Shown one piece after another: positions 50,675 to 59,331 of a stretch of 64,000 nucleotides of DNA. Origin of the DNA: Chitinophaga filiformis. GTDB taxonomy: Bacteria; Bacteroidota; Bacteroidia; Chitinophagales; Chitinophagaceae. Position 1 is the first letter of the stretch. Each line of letters opens with the position of its first letter. The notes below the pieces were generated by a model, which worked only from the letters and a program-made list of their open reading frames with translations, was not told the DNA's origin and did not search any database. Position numbers and translations under genes: made by a program. The stretch spans positions 5,249,001-5,313,000 of the forward strand of contig NZ_CP095855.1 of NCBI RefSeq assembly GCF_023100805.1. The letters run 5' to 3'.

Positions 50675-51201
50675 TTTTTGGTTAAAAAATAATTACAAGT
50701 TCAATGCAGGTAAAGCAGACGCAAATTTTTTGCGCACATACATACATGTGTTGAATTATTTTATAGTAAGAAGTCGTAAAAAGCTATGAAAGAAGGGGTA
50801 AGGAGTCCTGTAGAATTATAGTAGGACCGGTAGAGATAGTAGGGATAGTAGGGCTAGTAGGGATAGTCGGGGAAGTAGGGCTAACAGAGAGGAAGTGGCA
50901 TTAACAAAAGTATAATTGAGATTTGAACCTGAGAGATCAGGCAAGTCGACCAGATCGGTCAACAGTCGGTTTAAAGCGAGCTTTGTATGCATATGTTTCA
51001 ATTTGAAATTTGTGTTATTGAAATTATAACGAAATGCAATTTAGGGAGTTTGTGAATATCATTAATCAGCATCTTAATATATTTTTACTACAAATACGAT
51101 TTATACATCATACTTGTAACGTCGTTTAGAGATATAAGATAGATCGGTCTCCCCCTCACCCGGGTGTGGCATTTCAAACGGTAAATGTGGTACAATATCG
51201 A
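50675..51201. other. Spacer with tandem repeats, no gene
   Basis: A 527-bp AT-rich stretch. Apart from the 9-bp repeats at 50820-50882 I see no gene; a leftward frame of 61 codons merely translates the repeats. It should contain the promoter for the leftward gene at 50674. Confidence 0.5.
50820..50882. repeat. Seven tandem 9-bp repeats
   Basis: Seven head-to-tail units of 9 bp, with consensus AGTAGGGAT: AGTAGGACC, GGTAGAGAT, AGTAGGGAT, AGTAGGGCT, AGTAGGGAT, AGTCGGGGA, AGTAGGGCT. They lie 146-208 bp upstream of the leftward unknown gene at 50674. They may be protein-binding iterons or only a slippage-prone microsatellite. Confidence 0.75.
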
Positions 51202-51234
51202 AAAGGCAGCTCCCCTTAAAATGAAGCTGCCTTT
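51202..51234 (-). terminator. Terminator of the nitroreductase-hydrolase operon
   Basis: AAAGGCAGCT (51202-51211) pairs with AGCTGCCTTT (51225-51234), 13-nt loop, only 12 bp past the stop of the hydrolase gene on the minus strand. On that strand the 3' arm ends in TTTT. Confidence 0.75.
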
Positions 51235-51245
51235 ATTGCCGGTTA

Positions 51246-52244
51246 TCAATTTAAAAACTGTTCTATCTCTCTAACTGTTACATCCGGCTGTTCCTCCGGT
51301 AAAAAGTGCCCGGAATTTTCCACTTTTACGAGCTTCACATCGGCGGCCTTTTTAGGTAAGGCATATTTCAGCCAGTCATAGCCTGGACCTCCTATACCCA
51401 GCACCGGCATTTTCAGCATGGCATAGTCCTTATAGTCTTCTATATCCTGTGGAAAAGCCTGATACCAGGCATTTCCTGCGTGAATGGCTTCCTTGCTGTT
51501 ATACGTAGCCGCATATACTGCCCGGTCAAATGAGGACATTGAACTGTCATCCTTTAACAGGTAGTGGAACACCGTCTTTTGAAAAACTGCCGCACGCCCT
51601 GCCACCAATTCTTCGGGAAGACCGTTAAGTTGATTAAATGCAAACCACCAGACATATGGACGTGCAGGGTCCAGCTTATCTGTGGGGGTGCCGGGAGCCG
51701 GAAGCATCGGGATAGCAGCAAACGTTTCGTCCGGGTGAGGCACGTCAATCATCACCAGCTTTTCGACCAGGTCCGGATAATTAGCTGCCAGGCTAAATGC
51801 CACCTGTGCACCAATATCATGACCGGCAACAAATACCTGCTGATACCCCAGCGACTTCAGTAAGCCAGCTATATCTCCTGCTACTGTCTTTTTATCATAT
51901 CCACCGGCCGGCCGGCCAGAAGTGCCCATGCCACGGTAGTCTACAGCGATAACAGTGTAATGCTGCTGCAATGCAGGCATCATTTTATGAAATGACCACC
52001 ACGTTTGCGGCCAACCTGACAGTAACACCAACACCTTTCCTTTGCCACCGGTCACATAGTGTAACCGGACACTATTGATGGTTGCATAACCATTTTTAAA
52101 ACCGGGTAATTGTGCCACCAATGATTCATCTGAGATCGATTGGTGATTTTGTTTCTGCGCCATTAGCTCAACTGATGCAGATAAGGCTATAAAAAAGACA
52201 ATCCCAAATACAACACGGGGAATATGTTTCATGATTTGTTTCAT
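51246..52244 (-). CDS. Secreted alpha/beta hydrolase, epoxide-hydrolase-like
   Basis: A 332-residue exported hydrolase with a signal peptide to about residue 30. It has the oxyanion SGWPQTWWSF, the nucleophile elbow VAGHDIGAQVAF, whose nucleophile is Asp as in epoxide hydrolases and haloalkane dehalogenases, and a terminal NSGHFLPEEQP with the catalytic His. The cap domain contains several Trp/Tyr residues. Fourth gene of an operon with nitroreductase and two NTF2/VOC genes. Substrate is unknown, probably a small xenobiotic or aromatic epoxide. M5 is an alternative start. Confidence 0.85.
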   Translation of the reverse strand: MKQIMKHIPRVVFGIVFFIALSASVELMAQKQNHQSISDESLVAQLPGFKNGYATINSVRLHYVTGGKGKVLVLLSGWPQTWWSFHKMMPALQQHYTVIAVDYRGMGTSGRPAGGYDKKTVAGDIAGLLKSLGYQQVFVAGHDIGAQVAFSLAANYPDLVEKLVMIDVPHPDETFAAIPMLPAPGTPTDKLDPARPYVWWFAFNQLNGLPEELVAGRAAVFQKTVFHYLLKDDSSMSSFDRAVYAATYNSKEAIHAGNAWYQAFPQDIEDYKDYAMLKMPVLGIGGPGYDWLKYALPKKAADVKLVKVENSGHFLPEEQPDVTVREIEQFLN

Positions 52245-52302
52245 ACAATCTGTTTTTGCGCGTACATCCCTGAGCTGTGCATATCAGAGATGTACACCTT
52301 GC

Positions 52303-52743
52303 TTATTTCAATTTTTCCAGCAGACCAATCTGTCCAAACAATATAGTGGCTGCGGTATAGCAATGGAAAAATTTGACCTTGCCATTTTCCAGGTAAAAGA
52401 AGTCCGCACATGGCGTATTAATGGTCTTACCCGTAGCTGGTATTGTACCGATCGGAAGCTCCAAAGGCCCATTGTGCGTGCCATTCAATGTCAGCTCTAC
52501 CATTACCATATTCTCCTCGTCTTTCACATATACCCTGAGTAACTCGCGATGCATATCAGGAAATGCTTTTGCATAAATATCAACAGTGAGCCCTATGTCT
52601 TCACCATAATATTTCTTTCCGGCAGAAACGTCCCAGAAATAACCATCAGGAGTAAACATAGACGCAAATAATTTTGAATCCTGCACTTCTGCTGCCTGAT
52701 AAAGGTTGCGGATGATCTGTTCATTACTTAGTTGTGTTGCCAT
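52303..52743 (-). CDS. SnoaL/NTF2-like ester cyclase-type protein
   Basis: A 146-residue cone-shaped NTF2-fold protein: IIRNLYQAAEVQDSKLFASMFTPDGYFWDVSAGKKYYGEDI, then VMVELTLNGTHNGPLELPIGTIPATGKTINTPCADFFYLENGKVKFFHCY. The pattern with TGKxI at the centre and ENGKI at the end is typical of SnoaL-like polyketide cyclases and ester-binding relatives. No signal peptide, in contrast to the neighbouring VOC fusion. Third gene of the operon. Confidence 0.85.
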   Translation of the reverse strand: MATQLSNEQIIRNLYQAAEVQDSKLFASMFTPDGYFWDVSAGKKYYGEDIGLTVDIYAKAFPDMHRELLRVYVKDEENMVMVELTLNGTHNGPLELPIGTIPATGKTINTPCADFFYLENGKVKFFHCYTAATILFGQIGLLEKLK

Positions 52744-52772
52744 CAGTAGTAAGATTTTATTGTTATTAAAAA

Positions 52773-53756
52773 TTATTTACTTACCGTATCCAGGAATGCA
52801 TACAGCGATTTAATTTTGCCCTGTTCAACAGTGATAATGTCGACGCCTTTTACAAGCGACGGGTGGGCCTTATCGCCATAGTTCCAGAACAGCCGTACCA
52901 TATTATGATTTGCCTCGATCCTGGCAAGTGAAAAACGGAAACCGGGATGAGACTGCTGCAGATTGCCAATAAATGTATTCAGCCCTTCCTGACCGGTGGA
53001 TACATAGGACGCATCTACGAAAAGTACATTGGCAGTATAAAGGGAGGCCAATCCTGCAAGACGGGCAGCGGCAGCTGTGTTATTCCAGATTTCCAGGTGC
53101 CTGGTTGCGAGCTGTTGAAGCTGTCCTTTGCTGAGCGTATCTGCTGCAGAAAGTTTTACGGGAACGTTTTTGGGTGACCAGAGTTTAACACCGGGATTGT
53201 GTTTCTCATATCCTTTGCCGTTAGGATAAGTCACCAACTCCATTTTAGAACCCCATGGCGTCAGGAAGTAAACCCATGTTTCTCCTTCGGTATCGCCTAC
53301 CGGCATGGTGAAGGGCTCCCCAAGGAATGTCACACCTTTCGACTTCAGGTACGCGATGCTGGCCTTTATATCAGCTGTGTAAAAAGCGATGTGTGTAGCG
53401 CCAATATCATCACCACCAGGCTGTGTTGTACTGCCCTTATTTTTATCATAATAGAACAGTTCAATGTTAGCGCCATCGCCAGCCCGGGTCATTTTTATGG
53501 TTACGGGGCCAGTGGCCTGGTTCATGTGATTGGCTTCTTTCCAGTTACTATCTAAGGGTACAGGTCCAATCTGTGTCACTACCTTAAAGTCCAGTACATC
53601 TGTAAAGAAATTAACTGCCTGTTGTAAATCAGGAACATTGATGCCGAAATGGTCAACGCCCAGTAAACTGACCTTGTTTTGTGATTGAGCGCTGCCGGCA
53701 AAGAGCATCATTAACAGCACAAAGCCTGCCGCTTTAAGAAATCCATTTTGTTTCAT
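52773..53756 (-). CDS. Secreted VOC (glyoxalase) domain fused to an NTF2-like domain
   Basis: A 327-residue exported protein. Signal peptide MKQNGFLKAAGFVLLMMLFAGSAQSQ; a VOC domain (about 27-175) with paired beta-alpha-beta-beta-beta halves (LLGVDHFGINVPDLQQAVNFFTDVLDFK and GATHIAFYTADIKASIAYLKSKGVTFL, with His near 36 and 125 as metal ligands); then an NTF2-like domain (about 210-325: EIWNNTAAAARLAGLASLYTANVLFVDASYVSTGQEGLNTFIGNLQQ, then VEQGKIKSLYAFLD). The same pair of domains occurs as separate genes in this locus. Fusion is unusual; likely acts on a secreted or periplasmic small molecule. Confidence 0.8.
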   Translation of the reverse strand: MKQNGFLKAAGFVLLMMLFAGSAQSQNKVSLLGVDHFGINVPDLQQAVNFFTDVLDFKVVTQIGPVPLDSNWKEANHMNQATGPVTIKMTRAGDGANIELFYYDKNKGSTTQPGGDDIGATHIAFYTADIKASIAYLKSKGVTFLGEPFTMPVGDTEGETWVYFLTPWGSKMELVTYPNGKGYEKHNPGVKLWSPKNVPVKLSAADTLSKGQLQQLATRHLEIWNNTAAAARLAGLASLYTANVLFVDASYVSTGQEGLNTFIGNLQQSHPGFRFSLARIEANHNMVRLFWNYGDKAHPSLVKGVDIITVEQGKIKSLYAFLDTVSK

Positions 53757-53777
53757 ACATCTATTATTTTAAATTGT

Positions 53778-54407
53778 TTACAGATAGGTGATCAGTTCTT
53801 CCATTGGCTTCCTCACTTTCTTCAGCCGAAGGTTCCAGTCGTTGGCTACGGACCTGTACCCTATCGCCATCAGCATAGAACTTCTAAGGCCTTTTTGCGG
53901 AAGTTGTAATAATTCATCCAGTTGAGCGGCGTTAAAACCTTCCATTGGCGTTGCGTCTATCTGCTGCAGGGCTGCGGCGGCTACAGCAAGCCCCAATCCG
54001 ATATGCGCCTGTTTGGCAGCATGGTGAAAATGCTGTTCCTGCGACAAGCCGGCGAAATAATTAAGTGCAAACTGCCGTTGCCGTTCTGATACCGATGAAG
54101 ACTGTCCACGGCTTGCATTCAGGTAATCAAATACATGATTAATCCGCTCCGGCGTATAACTATCCCATGGGGCAAAAACAAGCAGGTGAGAACATTCCAG
54201 TATTGCTGCCTGGTTAAATGCGATAGGGTAAATCTTTTCTTTCAATGCCTGTGACGTGATAACAAATACTTCATAGGGCTGAAGACCGATACCTGAGGGA
54301 GCCAGTCTGACAGATTCCAGGATGTTGTCCATGACCTTGTCCGGCACTTGCTGCCCCGTCATTCTCTTTGTTGCATAACGCCACTGCAGCGATTCGATGA
54401 TGTTCAT
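53778..54407 (-). CDS. Nitroreductase-family flavoprotein
   Basis: A 209-residue FMN enzyme starting MNIIESLQWRYATKRMTGQQVP at 54407; upstream codons in the same frame overlap the promoter. The nitroreductase pattern is clear: RYATKRMTG, LESVRLAPSGIGLQPYEVFVIT (FMN loop), KQAHIGLGLAVAAAALQQIDATPMEGF, MLMAIGYRS. Such enzymes reduce nitroaromatics, quinones or flavins with NAD(P)H. First gene of the operon nitroreductase - VOC/NTF2 - NTF2 - hydrolase, with an FNR-like box and TAnnTTTG promoter in front. Confidence 0.92.
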   Translation of the reverse strand: MNIIESLQWRYATKRMTGQQVPDKVMDNILESVRLAPSGIGLQPYEVFVITSQALKEKIYPIAFNQAAILECSHLLVFAPWDSYTPERINHVFDYLNASRGQSSSVSERQRQFALNYFAGLSQEQHFHHAAKQAHIGLGLAVAAAALQQIDATPMEGFNAAQLDELLQLPQKGLRSSMLMAIGYRSVANDWNLRLKKVRKPMEELITYL

Positions 54408-54427
54408 ATGAACTGTGTTTGATAACG

Positions 54428-54494
54428 CAAAACTAGAACACTGCGAATCGTTGCATGTTGACTTATGCCAGAAAAAAACGTTGATAAATATCAA
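54428..54494 (-). promoter_or_regulatory. Promoter with FNR-type box before the nitroreductase operon
   Basis: On the minus strand TAGTTTTG (54435-54428) is a perfect -7 element giving a start near 54421. TTGATAAATATCAA (54481-54494) is an exact TTGAT-N4-ATCAA palindrome whose centre lies about 66 bp upstream of that start, one of the classical activator positions. The Crp/Fnr-type gene at 59332-60024 is the natural candidate regulator. Confidence 0.65.
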
Positions 54495-54525
54495 CAGACG
54501 CATTGTTAGGAGCGGAAGGTATGTA

Positions 54526-55743
54526 TTACACGAGTATGCGCATTTGCTGGAAAGATATAGTGATCCGCACTCCTGCACTGCTGTCAAATTCCACTTTGCC
54601 GCGCAGCTGCCGTACCAATCCAATGATCAGGTTAAGACCGAAAGAAGAGGTAGTCTCCGGATCAAAGTCTGCAGGAAATCCAGGGCCATTGTCTGCGATT
54701 GATAATGTTACCCGTTCATCATCACAACACAGTGAGATGTGAATGTGTGGTTCTGCGTTCGATGGTAATGCGTATTTGATTGCATTCGCCACTGCCTCAT
54801 TGATGATAAGCCCGATAGGTACTGCCTGTGATACATCCAGTTCAGTGCTAGCAGGATTTATTTCCACCGTCATCATGTCGTGTATAGCGCAGCTATCCTG
54901 CAAATATTCCAGCAGTTCATTCAAATAGTAATGCATATTTACGCCGGAGAAACTATCAGACCGGTATAACTTCTGATGGATGATGGAAATAGCCTGCATA
55001 CGGTTCCTGCTTTCCCGCAATGCCTGTCGCGCGGTTTCGTTGTTCAGCTGAAGTGCCTGTGTATTCAACAGGCTGATGACGATCTGGAGGTTGTTCTTCA
55101 CACGGTGATGCACTTCTTTGAGTAACCAGTCCCGCTCGTCCAGTAGTTCTTTCAGGGTAATATTTTGTTGATTGATCTCAAACTGTTGTTGTTTCAATTG
55201 CAGGTTAGCACGACGCTTAATATTGTATGCCCAAATGCTGATCAGCAATAGCAGCAGCAGCAAGGATCCTATAGCATAGGAAAAATGACGCCTGGTCGCC
55301 TCATGCTGTATTAATTCTCTTTGTGCACTTGTTTCAGTAGTGAGCACCGAGATATGTTTTTCTTTGAGCTCCAGCTCCCGGTCTTTCTGTTCTGTTTCAT
55401 ATTCTATTTTTAACTGCGCCAGCTGGCGGTCGTGCTTCATCATTTCCATAGAATCCGACAAAACCATATATTGTTGGTAGTGCCGGATAGCGGAGATATA
55501 ATTGCCTCTCAAAGAGTCCAGCGTAAAACGTTTTTTTTCGACCGCCTTTAATGCCGCCAGGTGCTGCAGTACATTGCTTCTGGCAGTATCTGTACGGCAT
55601 TGTTGCAGCTGTTTGTTAAGTTTGGTCACTGTCGGCCCTTGCTGAGCGTGAACAAGGAAGCATTTCAATAATAAGAAAGGAATCAGCAAAAGTATTTTGT
55701 TGCTGGCATTTGGTTTACTCATAAATGTGAGGTTGCTGTTCAC
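54526..55743 (-). CDS. Membrane sensor histidine kinase (HisKA_2/HATPase)
   Basis: A 405-residue kinase: signal-anchor N-terminus, a helical sensor region with TPR-like and coiled-coil character (about 40-155), one TM segment at about 160-180 (FSYAIGSLLLLLLLISIWAY), then the HisKA_2-type dimerisation helix LLKEVHHRVKNNLQIVISLLNTQALQL with the phospho-acceptor His in EVHHR, and an ATPase domain with IINEAVANAIKYALPS and IADNGPGFPADF. HWE/HisKA_2 kinases often pair with response regulators of separate loci; here the sigma-54 regulator at 57.4-59.3 kb is the closest partner. Confidence 0.88.
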   Translation of the reverse strand: MNSNLTFMSKPNASNKILLLIPFLLLKCFLVHAQQGPTVTKLNKQLQQCRTDTARSNVLQHLAALKAVEKKRFTLDSLRGNYISAIRHYQQYMVLSDSMEMMKHDRQLAQLKIEYETEQKDRELELKEKHISVLTTETSAQRELIQHEATRRHFSYAIGSLLLLLLLISIWAYNIKRRANLQLKQQQFEINQQNITLKELLDERDWLLKEVHHRVKNNLQIVISLLNTQALQLNNETARQALRESRNRMQAISIIHQKLYRSDSFSGVNMHYYLNELLEYLQDSCAIHDMMTVEINPASTELDVSQAVPIGLIINEAVANAIKYALPSNAEPHIHISLCCDDERVTLSIADNGPGFPADFDPETTSSFGLNLIIGLVRQLRGKVEFDSSAGVRITISFQQMRILV

Positions 55744-55847
55744 AATTCAATGGGTAACAATAAAATGGACAGACCTGCTAAAACGGTCAATCTAACACTT
55801 ATTTTATAGTGCAGCTATAAAAGGTGCGTTCACTGTTACCAATAAGA

Positions 55848-55871
55848 AACCCCGCCCACGCGGGCGGGGTT
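55848..55871 (-). terminator. Terminator of the outer-membrane channel gene
   Basis: AACCCCGCCC (55848-55857) pairs with GGGCGGGGTT (55862-55871) with the 4-nt loop ACGC. It lies 21 bp beyond the stop of the leftward channel gene and is followed on that strand by TTCTTATT. GC-rich strong terminator. Confidence 0.85.
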
Positions 55872-55892
55872 AACATTATAAGAAGACGGAGC

Positions 55893-56843
55893 TTACTTGC
55901 CAAGCGGAATGGCCGCGCGCAAGGTAGGCCTGAATCCGGCAGGCCGGTTCTGCACTGCAGTTTCCAGGAATCCTTTTGCTTCAATCAATCCACCGCGAGG
56001 GAGGAAATACGCCAGTCCCGGCCCATATCCCACCACACGTTCCCTGGTATTGGTAATACCATATTGCGCAGCATAGTAATCACCATGTCCATCGAAACGA
56101 TCCTGATTGAATTGCGCCAGCAAATAGGTTGCTACTGCTATCCTGAGTGAAGGAAGAATAGCATAATCTACTGAAAAGTTGCCGTTGTAGAAAGTTCCGG
56201 GTTGTGCCTTGGTTCCAATAATATGGGTGTTATAATTGACCTGGTTACGGGAACTGACACTAAACTTTTGATCCAACATCAAGGTAAAGGTATGATAGAG
56301 ACCAAAGGAAAAAAGATGTGCAGAAGGATTAATATTATAAGCAGTATTATAAGCCCCCAGTGGCAAACTGACATCCAATTCTGTGCGATGAGAAAATGCT
56401 TTGCCAAAAAGCTTTTTGTCTGACCACTGCACTGCTGTACCCAAAATCGGATCTCCCCAAGCTTTGGGATTCACCGAAGGCGCCACCCCACCTGCATTAG
56501 AAGCACTTACCTGGGCTACAGGAAGAATAACGGTAAAGCCCAGATTGCCACTAAAAACTCTGATTCGGGAAAGATATATCAGCTGGTACAATGTAGCCAC
56601 TGAATTTATTTTCAGGGAAGCAGGCCCCTTATTACCATGCTGGTCATAGATGTCCCTGGTCTGAAATACCTGCACATAGCTTTGGTATAAAAAACCGGGC
56701 TTGCCGGCAATGCCATCAAAGACATTGGCAAGCCCTAAATTAGTTGGCGGAAGCACCGGGTCTTGCGCAGAAATGTGCCCGGGCATTGCAAGCAATAAGG
56801 TAAATAGAAACCCTATGGACGTAAAGATGGAGAGTGCTTTCAT
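55893..56843 (-). CDS. Outer-membrane channel of the MetA-pathway (Phenol_MetA_deg) family
   Basis: A 316-residue exported protein: signal peptide ending HISAQ, then alternating beta-strands through to the C-terminus (SYVQVFQTRDIYDQHG, ASLKINSVATLYQLIYL, HRTELDVSLPLGAYNTAYNINPSAHLFSFGLYHTFTLML, LRAAIPLGK). This pattern fits the MetA/SphA-like barrel family proposed to take up aromatic compounds. It shares a short divergent promoter with the NTF2 gene at 56988 and carries the same FNR-like box. Suggests uptake of an aromatic substrate handled by the nitroreductase operon. Confidence 0.75.
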   Translation of the reverse strand: MKALSIFTSIGFLFTLLLAMPGHISAQDPVLPPTNLGLANVFDGIAGKPGFLYQSYVQVFQTRDIYDQHGNKGPASLKINSVATLYQLIYLSRIRVFSGNLGFTVILPVAQVSASNAGGVAPSVNPKAWGDPILGTAVQWSDKKLFGKAFSHRTELDVSLPLGAYNTAYNINPSAHLFSFGLYHTFTLMLDQKFSVSSRNQVNYNTHIIGTKAQPGTFYNGNFSVDYAILPSLRIAVATYLLAQFNQDRFDGHGDYYAAQYGITNTRERVVGYGPGLAYFLPRGGLIEAKGFLETAVQNRPAGFRPTLRAAIPLGK

Positions 56844-56847
56844 GGCA

Positions 56848-56967
56848 CAAAACTACCCCGCACGCCACGCCGTCCAAATGACAAAAGCAAGAAAAAAAAA
56901 TTGATATTTATCAATGGAAATTTCTACCAATTGTCAATAAGGTTTTGTAATACAAATGAAATCTTTG
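56848..56967. promoter_or_regulatory. Divergent promoter region with FNR-type box
   Basis: TTGATATTTATCAA (56901-56914), another exact TTGAT-N4-ATCAA palindrome. On the minus strand a perfect -7 TAGTTTTG (56855-56848) precedes the channel gene; on the plus strand AATCTTTG (56960-56967) precedes the NTF2 gene. The box centre is about 66 bp from both predicted start sites, matching the nitroreductase promoter. A single activator could thus drive both. Confidence 0.6.
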
Positions 56968-56987
56968 TGCTGTAAAAAACATACAAT

Positions 56988-57344
56988 ATGGAACCACAGG
57001 ATCAAAGCCTTATTGAAAAGCACTTCTCCATCTGGAGCGAAAGAGATATCGCCAAAAGAGCCGCCCTCATAGCGGAGGTATATGCGGAAGATGTAGAGAT
57101 CATAGATCCACATTTTGTGGCACAGGGCCGTAGTGAGCTGCAGCTGTTGATCACAAATCTGCAAGCCAAATTTCCTGAACGCAAATTCAGACTGCGTCAA
57201 CCCATTGAAGGGCACCACAATATAGCACGCTTATACTGGCAGTTTGGAACCGAAGATATGCCGGCCCAGGAAACCGGTGAAGATGTTTTTGTGGTGGAAA
57301 ACGGCAAGATCAGGCGCCTGCTGATCTTTATAGACGTCAGGTAA
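56988..57344 (+). CDS. NTF2/SnoaL-like protein
   Basis: A 118-residue NTF2-fold protein: LIEKHFSIWSERDIAKRAALIAEVYAEDVEIIDPHFVAQGRSELQLLITNLQAKFP, HHNIARLYWQFGTEDMPAQETGEDVFVVENGKIRRLLIFID. It is closely similar in plan to the second domain of the VOC-NTF2 fusion at 52.8 kb (EIWNN, VLFVDASYV, NHNMVRLFWNYG, VEQGKIKSLYAFLD). No signal peptide. First gene of a unit with the sigma-54 regulator 52 bp downstream. Confidence 0.85.
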   Translation: MEPQDQSLIEKHFSIWSERDIAKRAALIAEVYAEDVEIIDPHFVAQGRSELQLLITNLQAKFPERKFRLRQPIEGHHNIARLYWQFGTEDMPAQETGEDVFVVENGKIRRLLIFIDVR

Positions 57345-57396
57345 TGTTACAAAGTTTTATATCATACACAAGAACTATAGATACGACAAACAGGGC

Positions 57397-59313
57397 ATGA
57401 AAGAACATGTGTTAATTGTAGAAGATGAATATATACTGGCCAATGATCTGCGGCTCTTGTTAGAACAGGCAGGCCATAAGGTCTGCGCAATTGCAGATAC
57501 GCTGGAAGATGCGAGGGAAGCGGTTTTAAAATATCGCCCCTCCTGGGTGCTGCTGGACATCCTGCTACAGGACAATGCAATGGGTACAGACCTGGCCAGG
57601 TTCCTGACCGAGCAGGGTGTCGGCTTCATATACATTTCCGCCAGCACAGATCAGCACATTCTTGAGATAGCCAAACAAACGCAGCCTGATGGTTTCCTGG
57701 TAAAGCCCGTGCGGGAACGGGACCTGCTGATGATGCTGGACATTGCCCGCAGTAAACATATCCAACACCAGGAAATAGCATCGCAACGAAAGCTGTCGGT
57801 ACATAACCAGCTACAACAACTTGTAGATGGGGACCTTCCCCTGGAACAGATCTTAGCACGTATGCCCGGCATTTTTCAATCACTTGTGCCATTCGATTTT
57901 ATGTGCTATGAATTCCTGTATCCCGGAACACACCTTACAAAAAGCAAAAGTTTTCTAAGGATTGGCTTTCATGAATACCAGTTAATCGGAAAGGAGGAAC
58001 TGAACTCGATGCTCGGAAAGGGCCGGTCCCTGCAAAGGCAATCTATGTTACCACGCAATGTAGCCGGTGATATTTACAACCATGCTGCTTTCAGTCACTT
58101 AATCGAAAGAGAAGGCCTGGAACGTCTGCTGCATCAGCGTTTTGGCATCAATTCCTGCCTGCAATTCTGCCTTTCATTAGGCAAGATCAATGTCCAGCTT
58201 GCGTTTTATCATAAGCAGCCGGATATGTACAAGCCTATGCACTTGTCACTGCCGGCGGACGCACAAAAAGATCTGACAGCATTATTTAATAAGATTCAGT
58301 TAGCAGACAGCAGTTTTGCTGTCTGCACTAAAAAACAGGTAGCTCCATTGCCGAAACCGGCACAGCAGCATCCGGAAGGCATGCTGGGCAATAGTCCTGC
58401 CTTCCTGCGGGTACTCGACGATATAGAGACAGTGGCCAACACACCGGTATCTGTGCTCATCCTTGGCGAGAGTGGTACCGGCAAGGAACTGGCGGCCAGA
58501 AGTATTCACCAGCTTTCTTCGAGACAGCACCAGCCATTTGTAGTAGTGAATTGTGCAACACTGCCGGCAGAATTAATTGAATCGGAATTGTTCGGTCACG
58601 AGAAGGGCGCTTTTACGGGTGCTATTGATAAGCGAATGGGCAAATTTGAATTGGCAAACGGCGGTACGCTGTTCCTGGATGAAATCGGGGAAATGCCCCT
58701 CCCCTTGCAGGCCAAGCTGTTGCGTGTGTTGCAGGAAAGAGAACTGGAACATGTAGGCGGCAATAAAGTAGTGAAGGTGGACGTGCGCGTACTTGCGGCT
58801 ACCAACAAACACCTGGAAGAGGAAGTAGCAGAAGGCCGGTTTCGCCTCGACCTGTTCTTCCGCCTGAATGTATTCCCGATGACCTTACCTCCTTTGCGCG
58901 ATAGAAAAGAGGATATACCGATTCTTTGCAAGGCATTTCTGGAACAGAGCGCAGCGCGGCTGGGGAGCTTACCAGTACCGGTTCTGAGTGCGGAAGCGCT
59001 TTGTATACTGCAGGCTTATGAATGGCCGGGGAATATCCGGGAGTTGGAAAATTTGATAGAACGCATAGTGATCAGATGCCGAAAACCCGTGGTCGGTAAA
59101 GCAGATTTACCCGAACTGAAAAATAAGATGCTGCCAGATACCGCCGCAGATCAAACACTTTCGCAGAAAGAAGCAGCACATATTATTGCCGTGCTCAGAA
59201 AATGTAATGGCAGAGTGTCCGGCCCCCGAGGCGCAGCGGCAATCCTTGGACTTCACCCCAGCACCCTCAGCTCCCGCATCAAAAAGCTGGGTATTAAAAA
59301 GAAAATAATGTAA
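57397..59313 (+). CDS. Sigma-54-dependent response regulator (REC-GAF-AAA-Fis)
   Basis: A 638-residue NtrC-class activator. Receiver at 1-115 with Asp54 (PSWVLLDILLQD) and Lys103 (GFLVKPV); a GAF-like region about 140-310; AAA+ domain about 328-560 with Walker A GESGTGKE at 357-364, GAFTGA loop at 404-409, Walker B GGTLFLDEIGE near 422-432; C-terminal Fis HTH (AAAILGLHPSTLSSRIKKLGI). It should activate sigma-54 promoters upon phosphorylation, probably by the HisKA_2 kinase 2 kb away. I found no clear -24/-12 element nearby. Confidence 0.93.
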   Translation: MKEHVLIVEDEYILANDLRLLLEQAGHKVCAIADTLEDAREAVLKYRPSWVLLDILLQDNAMGTDLARFLTEQGVGFIYISASTDQHILEIAKQTQPDGFLVKPVRERDLLMMLDIARSKHIQHQEIASQRKLSVHNQLQQLVDGDLPLEQILARMPGIFQSLVPFDFMCYEFLYPGTHLTKSKSFLRIGFHEYQLIGKEELNSMLGKGRSLQRQSMLPRNVAGDIYNHAAFSHLIEREGLERLLHQRFGINSCLQFCLSLGKINVQLAFYHKQPDMYKPMHLSLPADAQKDLTALFNKIQLADSSFAVCTKKQVAPLPKPAQQHPEGMLGNSPAFLRVLDDIETVANTPVSVLILGESGTGKELAARSIHQLSSRQHQPFVVVNCATLPAELIESELFGHEKGAFTGAIDKRMGKFELANGGTLFLDEIGEMPLPLQAKLLRVLQERELEHVGGNKVVKVDVRVLAATNKHLEEEVAEGRFRLDLFFRLNVFPMTLPPLRDRKEDIPILCKAFLEQSAARLGSLPVPVLSAEALCILQAYEWPGNIRELENLIERIVIRCRKPVVGKADLPELKNKMLPDTAADQTLSQKEAAHIIAVLRKCNGRVSGPRGAAAILGLHPSTLSSRIKKLGIKKKIM

Positions 59314-59331
59314 GCATCTGCCACTAAGCGT

